Of a DNA stretch of 64,000 bases, positions 8,841 to 16,668 are shown piece after piece. The DNA is from Chitinophagaceae bacterium (GTDB lineage Bacteria; Bacteroidota; Bacteroidia; Chitinophagales; Chitinophagaceae). The notes below the pieces were generated by a model. The model saw nothing but the letters and a program-made list of their open reading frames with translations. It was not told the origin of the DNA and ran no database searches. The stretch spans positions 62,001-126,000 of the forward strand of contig JAFMJI010000001.1 in NCBI GenBank assembly GCA_017853575.1, written 5' to 3'. How positions within the stretch are numbered: the stretch's first letter is position 1; the number at the start of each line of letters is the position of its first letter. Made by a program: the position numbers and the translations under genes.

Positions 8841-9938
8841 ATGAAAATTTCTTCCATATTCATTGCAAGACTCACCATTCCAATGGAACCTTTTGTGATT
8901 GCAACTGAGACCTGTTACGAGGCGCAAAATATTTATATTAAAATTCAGACTGACAAAGGAATATATGGAGTGGGAGAATGTAGCGCATTCCCCATGCTGG
9001 TTGGGGAAACCCAGGACTCATGTTTTTATGTTGGGCAAGATCTGGCAAAAATCATCAAAGGTAAAAATCCACTTGAGATAGAAAATAGACTCAAAGAGTT
9101 TGATGAATACATTGCATTTAATTCAACTATAAAAAGTGCATTTGACATGGCACTTTATGATATCGCCGCAAAAGAAAAAAATCTTCCTCTATACAAATAT
9201 CTCGGTGGTGATAAAAAAGTTATTCAAACAGATTTGACAATTGGCATTGATACACCTCAACAAATGGCTGAAAAAGCAAAACGCTTTATTGCCGATAGTG
9301 TAACCATTATAAAGATAAAACTGGGTAAGAATGGAGAAGAAGATGTCGAACGAGTAAGATTAATCAGAGAAGCGGTTGGATCTAACATCAGATTAAGAGT
9401 AGATGCAAATCAGGGATGGGACTTTCCGACAGCCGTAAAAACCCTTAAAGCAATAGAACAGTATGACATTGATTTCTGTGAGCAACCAATGCACCATCGG
9501 TTGGATGAATTGCTTCCTACACTTAGGAAAGAAGTAAAAATTCCCATCATGGCAGATGAGAGTGTTTTTGATCACTACGATGCTGAGCGACTCATCAAAT
9601 CTAACAGTTGTGACTATATCAACATTAAACTAGCAAAATCTGGTGGCATTACAGAAGCAATCAGAATTGCAGATACTGCCAAAAAGTATAATATGCCATG
9701 CATGCTGGGAGGGATGGTAGAAAGCAGGTTGGCATTGACAGCCAAGGTACATCTTGCCATGGCACATGAGAATATTAAATTTTATGATCTAGATACATGT
9801 TTGTTGGGACATTTAGAAGATCCTGTTACAAGCGGCGCCAGATATAACAATTATTTCCTGGAACTTCCGGATGTACCAGGAATTGGAGCAGATATTTCAG
9901 AAAATTTTCTTCAACGTATGGAATCAATAACCCTTTAA
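8841..9938 (+). CDS. dipeptide (L-Ala-D/L-Glu type) epimerase, enolase superfamily
   Basis: This 365-residue enzyme belongs to the muconate-lactonising subgroup of the enolase superfamily. The capping N-domain has the flexible-loop region CSAFPMLVGETQ. The barrel shows KIKLGK (the KxK base), LRVDANQGWD, DFCEQPMHHRLDEL and IMADESVFD for the three metal ligands, then NIKLAKSGGITEA for the second Lys acid/base. The DxD-type ending YFDLDT seen in AEE enzymes is matched by FYDLDTCLLG. The likely role is epimerising murein-derived L-Ala-D-Glu for recycling. The thioesterase follows 9 bp later. Confidence 0.85.
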   Translation: MKISSIFIARLTIPMEPFVIATETCYEAQNIYIKIQTDKGIYGVGECSAFPMLVGETQDSCFYVGQDLAKIIKGKNPLEIENRLKEFDEYIAFNSTIKSAFDMALYDIAAKEKNLPLYKYLGGDKKVIQTDLTIGIDTPQQMAEKAKRFIADSVTIIKIKLGKNGEEDVERVRLIREAVGSNIRLRVDANQGWDFPTAVKTLKAIEQYDIDFCEQPMHHRLDELLPTLRKEVKIPIMADESVFDHYDAERLIKSNSCDYINIKLAKSGGITEAIRIADTAKKYNMPCMLGGMVESRLALTAKVHLAMAHENIKFYDLDTCLLGHLEDPVTSGARYNNYFLELPDVPGIGADISENFLQRMESITL

Positions 9939-9947
9939 CTTTGCAAC

Positions 9948-10466
9948 ATGCAACATAAAAAAGCTTCAGAGTCAAAGGTTGAAATGACAGAACTGGTATT
10001 GCCTAATGATACAAATTATTATGGCAACCTCATGGGTGGAAGATTGATGTATTGGATGGATGTGGCTGCAGCCATGGCTGCCTGGAAACACTGCAATGCA
10101 CCTTGTGTAACAGCATCGGTAGACAATATTTCTTTTGTCTCCCCTATCAAATTAGGTAACGTAGTGCACATCGAAGCGAAGGTTTCTAGAGCATTTAACA
10201 CTTCTATGGAAATTCACATCAAAGTATGGGGTGAGGATTATACCCAACAATATAAATACCAGAGCAATGAAGCCTATTTCACATTTGTTGCCTTGGACCC
10301 CAATGGAAAACCTAGAAAAGTTCCTGAACTCATTCCTGAATCAGAAGATGAAAAGAAAATTTTTGATGGAGCATTGAGAAGAAGACAACTCAGGTTGATA
10401 CTTGCTAAAAAAATGAAACCTGCAGAAGCCACAGAGCTGAAAGCCTTGTTTGAAAACCAATCATGA
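9948..10466 (+). CDS. hotdog-fold acyl-CoA thioesterase (YciA/BFIT type)
   Basis: This 172-residue single hotdog domain hydrolyses acyl-CoA to free acid and CoA. PNDTNYYGNLMGGRLMYWMD matches the N-terminal motif of the acyl-CoA hydrolase family, with the catalytic Asn/Asp region. CVTASVDNISFVSPIKLGN and VWGEDYTQQYKYQSNEAYFTFVALD follow the usual strand order. A short charged C-terminal tail is present. It overlaps the convergent acyltransferase gene by 6 bp. Substrate chain length cannot be read from the sequence. Confidence 0.88.
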   Translation: MQHKKASESKVEMTELVLPNDTNYYGNLMGGRLMYWMDVAAAMAAWKHCNAPCVTASVDNISFVSPIKLGNVVHIEAKVSRAFNTSMEIHIKVWGEDYTQQYKYQSNEAYFTFVALDPNGKPRKVPELIPESEDEKKIFDGALRRRQLRLILAKKMKPAEATELKALFENQS

Positions 10467-11213
10467 TGGCACAAGATGGTGATGGCGTCCTCTCATTTTA
10501 AATGAAGTACTTTGCTCGATCGCATCCATCACTAGATCTAGAATTTCATCTACACTTTTAGAATAATCAATCTCCAAAGCTGGTTTGAACTGCACTGAAA
10601 GATTTGTTCCTTTTTTCTTAAAGATGAGTCCCTTTCTATTAAATGCTCGCCAAAATCCATTGATAACAACAGGAATAACGATGGGCTTCATCTCTTTGAT
10701 GATAAATGCCGTTCCTTTTCTTCCTGGTGCAAAGGGTTTGGTAGTTCCCTGAGGGAAAGTCAAAACCCATCTTTTTTTTAATGCATCATAAATGCTTTCA
10801 AAATCTTTTGGGTCAACATCTCTTTTAATATCCACACCCTTGCTTCTCCATGTCCGTTTAATGGTAATAGCGCCAGCAAGTGTAAAAATCCTTGTGAGCA
10901 AATTATCCTTCATGGTTTCTTCAGCCGCAACAAAATTTAGCCCCACAAAAGGATTTAGTAAATAATATGGTAAGCCCAATCGATTTTTTTTACCCCACTT
11001 GACAGCACACAAAATATGTGAGATTGCTATCACATCTGCAAAATAAGTTTGATGATTGCTTACAAACAATACATTGCTCTTAGGAAGTCCTTTCAAATGC
11101 TCTGTTCCACGGATCGATAATTTGTTGATGATTGCAATACCAGGATAAGTAAATATTCCCACAACAGCAAACACCAATTTTCGAATCAGCTTGAATCGCT
11201 TGAGTTTCTTCAT
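10461..11213 (-). CDS. PlsC-like 1-acylglycerol-3-phosphate acyltransferase
   Basis: This 250-residue membrane-associated acyltransferase probably transfers an acyl chain to lysophosphatidic acid. A hydrophobic N-terminal segment (LVFAVVGIFTYPGIAI) precedes the motif-I block NVLFVSNHQTYFADVIAI, and motif III is WVLTFPQGTTKPFAPGRKGT. In motif I the catalytic His and the Asp are separated by five residues (HQTYFAD) rather than the textbook four, and FPEG is FPQG. Such changes suggest a lineage-specific branch; acceptor specificity is uncertain. Confidence 0.82.
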   Translation of the reverse strand: MKKLKRFKLIRKLVFAVVGIFTYPGIAIINKLSIRGTEHLKGLPKSNVLFVSNHQTYFADVIAISHILCAVKWGKKNRLGLPYYLLNPFVGLNFVAAEETMKDNLLTRIFTLAGAITIKRTWRSKGVDIKRDVDPKDFESIYDALKKRWVLTFPQGTTKPFAPGRKGTAFIIKEMKPIVIPVVINGFWRAFNRKGLIFKKKGTNLSVQFKPALEIDYSKSVDEILDLVMDAIEQSTSFKMRGRHHHLVPS

Positions 11214-11257
11214 ATGACGAGATCAAGATAATGAATTTAAATTAAATGACATTCCAT

Positions 11258-11265
11258 TAGCTTTG
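11258..11265 (+). promoter_or_regulatory. -7 element TAGCTTTG before the HAD phosphatase
   Basis: The octamer matches TAnnTTTG and lies only 10 nt before the ATG at 11276, so the mRNA would be nearly leaderless. No TTG is seen at the expected -33 distance. Confidence 0.45.
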
Positions 11266-11275
11266 CGGTTCAAGT

Positions 11276-11938
11276 ATGATTTTAAACACGGTTATTTTTG
11301 ATATGGATGGACTGCTGATTGATTCAGAACCATTGTGGTATGAAGCAGCACAAGAATCACTAAAACAGTTTAACGTTCATATAGAAGAAGAGGCATATAA
11401 TACAACAACCGGTCTCAGAACACCAGAATTTTTACAGCATTGGTTCAACGTTTTTGATATAGATATAATGCATTTATCAGCCACCGAAGTAGATATTTTG
11501 AACAGAGTAACTCAAAAAATCACTTCGAAAGGCAGCATGATGGATGGGGTTGAAAATGCCATCAAAATATTTGCTGATGCAGGTTTTAAAATCGGACTGG
11601 CAAGCTCTTCTCCATACAGTGTGATCGATGCGGTGTTGGAAAAAATACAATTGAAAAATAGTTTTACAGTAGTTTCATCTGCAGAACATCTGGCATATGG
11701 GAAACCGCATCCACAGGTATTTCTTGATTGTGCAGCAGCATTAAATAGTGAGCCTACAAGTTGTATTTGTGTTGAAGATTCATTCAATGGATTAATTGCA
11801 GCAAAGGCAGCAAAAATGAAATGTATAATTGTCCCTCACCCCTCACAATATGAAATGGACAGGTGGAATATTGCGGATTTAAAATTGAAGTCACTTAGAG
11901 ATTTAGAGCATGGTTTTCTCAATAAAATACTAAAATAA
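11276..11938 (+). CDS. HAD-superfamily phosphatase (sugar-phosphatase / beta-phosphoglucomutase-like)
   Basis: This 220-residue HAD subfamily IA protein has a helical cap. The nucleophile motif is FDMDGLLIDSEPLWYEAA, with a general acid Asp two residues after the nucleophile. Motif II is GLASSSPYSVI, motif III Lys is in AYGKPHPQVFL, and motif IV is CVEDSFNGLIAAKAA. The SEPLW cap motif resembles E. coli YniC/HxpB (2-deoxyglucose-6-phosphatase) and beta-phosphoglucomutase. A small phosphosugar is the likely substrate. The gene ends at a strong bidirectional terminator. Confidence 0.88.
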   Translation: MILNTVIFDMDGLLIDSEPLWYEAAQESLKQFNVHIEEEAYNTTTGLRTPEFLQHWFNVFDIDIMHLSATEVDILNRVTQKITSKGSMMDGVENAIKIFADAGFKIGLASSSPYSVIDAVLEKIQLKNSFTVVSSAEHLAYGKPHPQVFLDCAAALNSEPTSCICVEDSFNGLIAAKAAKMKCIIVPHPSQYEMDRWNIADLKLKSLRDLEHGFLNKILK

Positions 11939-11939
11939 A

Positions 11940-11967
11940 AAAGGCCTCGTGTAAACACGAGGCCTTT
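11940..11967. terminator. bidirectional intrinsic terminator between the HAD gene and rpsA
   Basis: A perfect 13-bp stem (aaaggcctcgtgt / acacgaggccttt) has a 2-base apex and is preceded by an A run on the plus strand, which gives a U run for minus-strand transcripts. It serves the convergent genes ending at 11938 and 11987. Confidence 0.88.
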
Positions 11968-11986
11968 GGATTATATCAAGAGCAAT

Positions 11987-13807
11987 TTATTTTGCTTCAT
12001 CTCCACCTTCCATCTTCTTCTTGAGTTCAGCCAATACACCCAAATCACCCAGTGTTGATTTCTCAACCTTGCTTTGAATGTCTTTTACAGCTTTTTTAGT
12101 TTTAGCTGCATCAGCTTTTTTCTCTTTAACAACTGCTTCTTTTTCATCAGCTGCTACCTGCTCCCAAATACGTGCGTGACTCAACACAATTCTCTTTTCA
12201 TTGCGATCGAATTCGATTACCATGAATTGAGCTGTTTCGTCTGCACCGATTACCTTGCCATCTTGTTTTGCAAGGTGACGAGATGGAGCAAATCCTTCCA
12301 ATCCATAAGGAAGTTGAACCAAGGCGCCTTTATCGTCTTTCTTGGTAACAGTTCCATCATGGAGTGAACCGATAGCAAATGTTTCTTGCAATGCATTCCA
12401 AGGATCTTCTTCCAACTGCTTGTGGCCAAGCTGTAGTTTTCTATTTTCCTTGTCAATGTTCAAGATGATGGTATCAATAGAATTTCCAGATTTGGTGAAC
12501 TCTGAAGGATGATTGAAACGCTTCAACCAGCTGAGATCGCTGATATGAATCATTCCACCAATGCCTGGTTGCAATTCAACAAATACTCCATACGGAGTAA
12601 TGTTTTTAACCAATCCGCTGTGCTTGCTTCCTACTGGGAATTTCTCTTCGATTTCATTCCAAGGATCAGAGCTGAGTTGCTTGATAGACAAGCTCATCTT
12701 TCTACTGTCTTTATCGAGTGTTACAACCTTTGCTTCATACTCATCACCCAATTTGAAGAATTCTTTGGCATTTACCGGTGTATTTGCCCAAGTGATTTCA
12801 CTTACGTGAACCAATCCCTCTACACCTGGAGTGATTTCCAAGAAAGCACCGTAGTCCTCAATATTTACAACTTTACCTTTTACAGTTGCTCCTTCAACGA
12901 TGTCGGTTGACAAAGTATCCCATGGATGAGGAGTCAATTGTTTCAAGCCGAGGCTGATACGCTTTTTCTCATCATCAAAATCCAATACAACTACGTTTAC
13001 TTTCTGGTCGAGTTTCAACACCTCTGAAGGGTGGTTGATTCTTCCCCAGCTGATATCAGTGATGTACAGTAATCCATCAACTCCACCGAGATCAAGGAAT
13101 GCTCCGAAATCAGTGATGTTTTTAATGGTTCCTTCCAATACCTGACCTTTTTCCAATTTACCCATGATCTCAGCACGTTGTGCTTCGATATCACTTTCAA
13201 TGAGAGCTTTATGAGATACAACCGCATTCTTGATGGCTTCATTGATTTTCACCACCTTGAATTCCATGGTCTTACCTACGAACTGATCGTAATCTGTAAC
13301 TGGCTTCACATCAATTTGAGATCCTGGCAAGAATGTTTCCATTCCAAGGATGTCAACAATGAGTCCACCTTTTGTTTTACTGGTAACAAAGCCTGTAACA
13401 ACTTCGCCAGTTTTGTGCATTTCAACAATGCGTTCCCAAGCACGGCTGATGCGCGCTTGTTTGCGACTGAGGTGAAGATGTCCTTCCCTGTCTTCTTTTT
13501 CAACTACCATTACCTCTACCACATCGCCAGTTTTCAAACCATGCATGTCCCTGAATTCATTCAATGAAACAAGTCCATCACTTTTGAAACCAATGTTGAT
13601 CACCACATCGGTCTTGGTCATACCTACTACGGTACCTTGAACCATTTCACCATCGGTGATCGTCTTAAATGTGCCCTCGTAAACGGCATCATACTTTTGT
13701 TGCTCGTCGTTGTTGTAACGGGCAACATTGCGCTTGTCAATGCTCCAGTCAAAATCATCGTGTGCTGTAGCTACTGACGGATTTGTTAGTGTGTTGTTTT
13801 CTTCCAC
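11987..13807 (-). CDS. rpsA: 30S ribosomal protein S1 (six S1 domains)
   Basis: This 606-residue mRNA-binding protein has six recognisable S1/OB repeats. They begin near GEMVQGTVVGMTKTDVVINI, GEVVTGFVTSKTKGGLIV, GQVLEGTIKNITDFGAFLDL, GATVKGKVVNIEDYGAFLEI, GSKHSGLVKNITPYGVFVEL and GSLHDGTVTKKDDKGALVQL, with an acidic/basic tail after ~550. The start is GTG at 13807, supported by AGGAGG 9 nt upstream; no ATG lies nearby in frame. A strong Shine-Dalgarno is unusual in this genome. A TAACTTTG element lies 61 nt upstream of the start. Confidence 0.96.
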   Translation of the reverse strand: MEENNTLTNPSVATAHDDFDWSIDKRNVARYNNDEQQKYDAVYEGTFKTITDGEMVQGTVVGMTKTDVVINIGFKSDGLVSLNEFRDMHGLKTGDVVEVMVVEKEDREGHLHLSRKQARISRAWERIVEMHKTGEVVTGFVTSKTKGGLIVDILGMETFLPGSQIDVKPVTDYDQFVGKTMEFKVVKINEAIKNAVVSHKALIESDIEAQRAEIMGKLEKGQVLEGTIKNITDFGAFLDLGGVDGLLYITDISWGRINHPSEVLKLDQKVNVVVLDFDDEKKRISLGLKQLTPHPWDTLSTDIVEGATVKGKVVNIEDYGAFLEITPGVEGLVHVSEITWANTPVNAKEFFKLGDEYEAKVVTLDKDSRKMSLSIKQLSSDPWNEIEEKFPVGSKHSGLVKNITPYGVFVELQPGIGGMIHISDLSWLKRFNHPSEFTKSGNSIDTIILNIDKENRKLQLGHKQLEEDPWNALQETFAIGSLHDGTVTKKDDKGALVQLPYGLEGFAPSRHLAKQDGKVIGADETAQFMVIEFDRNEKRIVLSHARIWEQVAADEKEAVVKEKKADAAKTKKAVKDIQSKVEKSTLGDLGVLAELKKKMEGGDEAK

Positions 13808-13816
13808 TATTAATGT

Positions 13817-13822
13817 CCTCCT
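13817..13822 (-). promoter_or_regulatory. strong Shine-Dalgarno (AGGAGG) of rpsA
   Basis: The minus strand reads AAAAGGAGGACATTAATAGTG. The AGGAGG core sits 9 nt before the GTG start and decides that start. Nearly all other start regions in the window lack such a site. Confidence 0.85.
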
Positions 13823-13867
13823 TTTGTTTAAATTTCAAGCTGTTTTGTCAGCCTGATTTGGGGACGG

Positions 13868-13875
13868 CAAAGTTA
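13868..13875 (-). promoter_or_regulatory. -7 element TAACTTTG of rpsA
   Basis: The minus strand reads TAACTTTG, matching TAnnTTTG. The nearest TTG is 22 nt upstream, slightly far for a -33 element. It implies a leader of roughly 55 nt containing the Shine-Dalgarno. Confidence 0.55.
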
Positions 13876-13964
13876 GTCCAAATGCCCAAAAGAGCAGCAA
13901 AAAACAGTGTGAATTTGGTTGAAAAATGAAGGATTTTAGAGGGAAAAAGGGGATTTTAGGCCAT

Positions 13965-15257
13965 TTATCCTGCAATTTTCTTCATAGCCCCTACCAGTTT
14001 GTCAAGTTCCTTGATGGAGGTGTACACGTTGGGGGTAACCCGGACGCCATGAATATTCTCCCAATTGATAGCAACTGCATGAATTTTATACTTGGAAAAA
14101 AGCTCTGATGAAACCTCTTCCGGTTTTTTGCCTGCTACTGCAACACTGGCAATTGCACAAGAGAGATGTTTTGAATGAGGCTGATTGAATGAAATCTTCG
14201 GATGATTTTTCAACTGATCAACCCAGTAGTTTTTCAAATAACGCAACCTTTCTTCTTTGCGTTGACTTCCCATTACATCATGAAAATCAATCGCTGCACC
14301 AATAGCCATTTCAGAAGCGAATGACCTTGTTCCCAATGATTCAAATTTTCTAATATCGGTTCCATCTGGCTCATTGTTGGAAAGCAATGCCCAAACATTT
14401 TTTATTTTATCCTTCTTGATATATAATACTCCACTTCCAAATGGAGCACTCATCCATTTATGAAGAGATGATGCAAAATAATCACAACCAAGTTCCGGTA
14501 CTTTAAATGAAAAGTGACCCAACGTATGTGCACCATCAGCTATTACTTCGATACCGCGCTGATGTGCTGCGTCTGCAATTTTTCTAACAGGCATGATCTG
14601 TCCACACCAATTGATGAGGTGTGTAACCATCACAACTTTTGTTTTTGAGGTGAAAGCTTTTATATAGTATGAAGCAATCTCATCTTCATTTTCCAAGGGC
14701 AATGGAATATCGATCCATACCAGTTTGATACCATCTCGTTTTTCACGTTGTTTCCAAGCATTGATCATGTTTGGGTAATCCTGCTTCGTCAGCACCACTT
14801 CATCACCGGCTTTTAAATTCAATCCAAAAATTACTGTATTCAATCCTTCGGTAGCATTTCGGTTGATCGCAATTTCCTCTGTATCACATCCGCATAGATT
14901 TGCCAATCGTTCTCTCAATGGCTCTCTACCTTGGTCGAGAATTTGCCACATATAATAAGAAGGGGCTTCATTGCAATATTGATAATACCTAATATGTGCA
15001 TCCTGTACTACTTTGGGTTGTGGTGCAACGCCACCATTATTAAGGTTGATGATATTAGGGCTTACCGTATATGCTTCTCTTACCCAAGACCACAATTCTT
15101 CCTCTGATGTAAAATTTCCAGGAAGTGAATTTTCAAAAAGCGATTTAACATGGGTTGCCTCAGACGCAAATGCCGGATTTACTGCTCCTAAAAAAGGCAA
15201 TGCAGTGGTGGCAGTTGCAAGCTGGTTGATGAATTTACGGCGGGTATTTAGCTTCAT
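13965..15257 (-). CDS. Tat-exported class V aminotransferase-fold PLP protein
   Basis: This 430-residue protein has a twin-arginine signal (NTRRKFINQLATATTALPFLG, then AFA). A fold-type I PLP domain of the isopenicillin-N epimerase / cysteine-desulfurase-like class follows. Seen are NLNNGGVAPQPK, INRNATEGLNTVIFGL for phosphate binding, GIEVIADGAHTLGHFSF for the pyridine Asp, and the Schiff-base Lys in ASSLHKWMSAPFGSG. Tat export implies cofactor insertion before transport to the periplasm. The reaction is unknown; similar proteins are annotated only as aminotransferase class V. It appears monocistronic. Confidence 0.85.
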   Translation of the reverse strand: MKLNTRRKFINQLATATTALPFLGAVNPAFASEATHVKSLFENSLPGNFTSEEELWSWVREAYTVSPNIINLNNGGVAPQPKVVQDAHIRYYQYCNEAPSYYMWQILDQGREPLRERLANLCGCDTEEIAINRNATEGLNTVIFGLNLKAGDEVVLTKQDYPNMINAWKQREKRDGIKLVWIDIPLPLENEDEIASYYIKAFTSKTKVVMVTHLINWCGQIMPVRKIADAAHQRGIEVIADGAHTLGHFSFKVPELGCDYFASSLHKWMSAPFGSGVLYIKKDKIKNVWALLSNNEPDGTDIRKFESLGTRSFASEMAIGAAIDFHDVMGSQRKEERLRYLKNYWVDQLKNHPKISFNQPHSKHLSCAIASVAVAGKKPEEVSSELFSKYKIHAVAINWENIHGVRVTPNVYTSIKELDKLVGAMKKIAG

Positions 15258-15264
15258 GTTAGAA

Positions 15265-15440
15265 AGTTGTAGTGGTTGTAATAGTTATGATTGTTGTTTT
15301 TGTTGTCACATAATCAAGATAAAATGAAAACAACGTACGTTAAATTATGGAAAAAATGTAGAATCAACAACAAGAAATGATCAACTTAAAACTTACAACC
15401 TATAACCATTACAATTATGTCAACGATTACAACAGTTGTT
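15265..15440. repeat. degenerate GTTGTAA/GTTATA-rich inverted arms in a gene gap
   Basis: The 169-bp gap holds a left arm rich in GTTGTA and GTTATGATTG (about 15265-15310). A right arm (about 15388-15440) has a complement, GTTGTAATCG and GTAATGGTTATAGGTTGTAAG, that repeats the same words. It could fold back on itself. The right arm runs into the last codons of the HI0933-type gene. Confidence 0.4.
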
Positions 15441-16668
15441 GCCTTCCAATCGCTCTTGCCGCAATCATCCCACTGCTCCATGCATGTTGAAAATTATATC
15501 CACCAGTGATCCCATCAATATTGATCAGCTCACCTGCAAAAAATAAATTTTTATGCTGTTTGCTTTGCATTGACAAAGGATCGATTTCTGATATATCTAC
15601 ACCACCCGCTGTTACAAACTCTTCTTTAAAAGTTGTTTTACCTTTTACATGATATGCATCTCCACATAGTACTTTCGACAATTGGACCAATTTCTTCTGA
15701 GGAATATCATTCCAATATGAGTGAAATTGAATATCAGATTTGTTCAATAAATATTCCCAAAGTCTGTTGCTTAATCCAAATTGGTTTTTGACTTGAATAA
15801 ATCCTCTTTGTATAACTTTTTCATTTTTCAATTTTTCTAACATACTGCTTTCATTGTAATCTGGACACCAGTTTACAAGAACTTCAACATCGTAATTTAA
15901 TTGATGAAGTTCGATGGCTGCATAAGAAGAAAGTTTCAAAACCGCCGGTCCACTTAACCCCCAATGCGTAATGAGCAAGGGACCTTCCTGTTCCATTTTT
16001 AATCGTGGGATCTTCACACTAGCCAACTCAACAGATACCCCCATTAGTTGATGGAGCATTTTGTCATCAATATTGAATGTAAACAATGAAGGCACGGGTG
16101 GAACAATATTCATTCCAAGGTTAGATATAAATTCAAAGGATTCAATTTTAGAAAATCCACCTGCAGCCAAACACAGGTAATCTGCATGTATTAACGTGGG
16201 TTTATTTTTTTGCAACATTACCTCAAATCCGTTCTCCAATTTAGAAATAGTTGTTACCGTTGTTTGCAACTGTATATCAACATTGTACTTAGCTGCTTCT
16301 TTTAAAAAACAATCTATAATGGTTTGAGAGTTGTTTGTAGTTGGGAAGAGTCGGCCGTCTGATTCAGTTTTAAGCACAACTCCTCTCTGTGCAAACCAAT
16401 CAATTGTATCTTTTGGTGAAAACTGATGCAAGGTTTTGCGCATGAAATTTTTTCCCCGTGGATATGCGCCCAGCAAATCACCCACTTCATTCGAAGCATG
16501 GGTAACATTGCATCTCCCACCACCACTTACTTTCACCTTTGAAAGCAGCTTATTTGTTTTTTCAACAATTATTACTTTCAGAGAAGGCGACATCCTCGCT
16601 GCATTTATTGCACAAAAAAATCCAGCTGCACCTCCACCAACAACCAGCAATGTTTTCTGATTTATCAT
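15427..16668 (-). CDS. HI0933/YhiN-family FAD-binding oxidoreductase
   Basis: This 413-residue flavoprotein starts with an FAD dinucleotide-binding motif VVGGGAAGFFCAINAAR, then the family hallmark VSGGGRCNVTHAS. The C-terminal part contains FVTAGGVDISEIDPLSMQSK and GELINIDGITGGYNFQHAWSSG, which close the FAD site in BaiN/YhiN proteins. Members have been annotated as aminoacetone oxidase-like or bile-acid reductases, but the physiological reaction is unsettled. It overlaps the start of the upstream M20 gene's stop by 4 bp, so the two are translationally coupled. Confidence 0.9.
   Translation of the reverse strand: MINQKTLLVVGGGAAGFFCAINAARMSPSLKVIIVEKTNKLLSKVKVSGGGRCNVTHASNEVGDLLGAYPRGKNFMRKTLHQFSPKDTIDWFAQRGVVLKTESDGRLFPTTNNSQTIIDCFLKEAAKYNVDIQLQTTVTTISKLENGFEVMLQKNKPTLIHADYLCLAAGGFSKIESFEFISNLGMNIVPPVPSLFTFNIDDKMLHQLMGVSVELASVKIPRLKMEQEGPLLITHWGLSGPAVLKLSSYAAIELHQLNYDVEVLVNWCPDYNESSMLEKLKNEKVIQRGFIQVKNQFGLSNRLWEYLLNKSDIQFHSYWNDIPQKKLVQLSKVLCGDAYHVKGKTTFKEEFVTAGGVDISEIDPLSMQSKQHKNLFFAGELINIDGITGGYNFQHAWSSGMIAARAIGRQQLL

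Noticed and set aside
12074-13567. Several plus-strand ORFs antisense to rpsA
   Set aside because: They are shadows of the strongly supported six-domain S1 gene.
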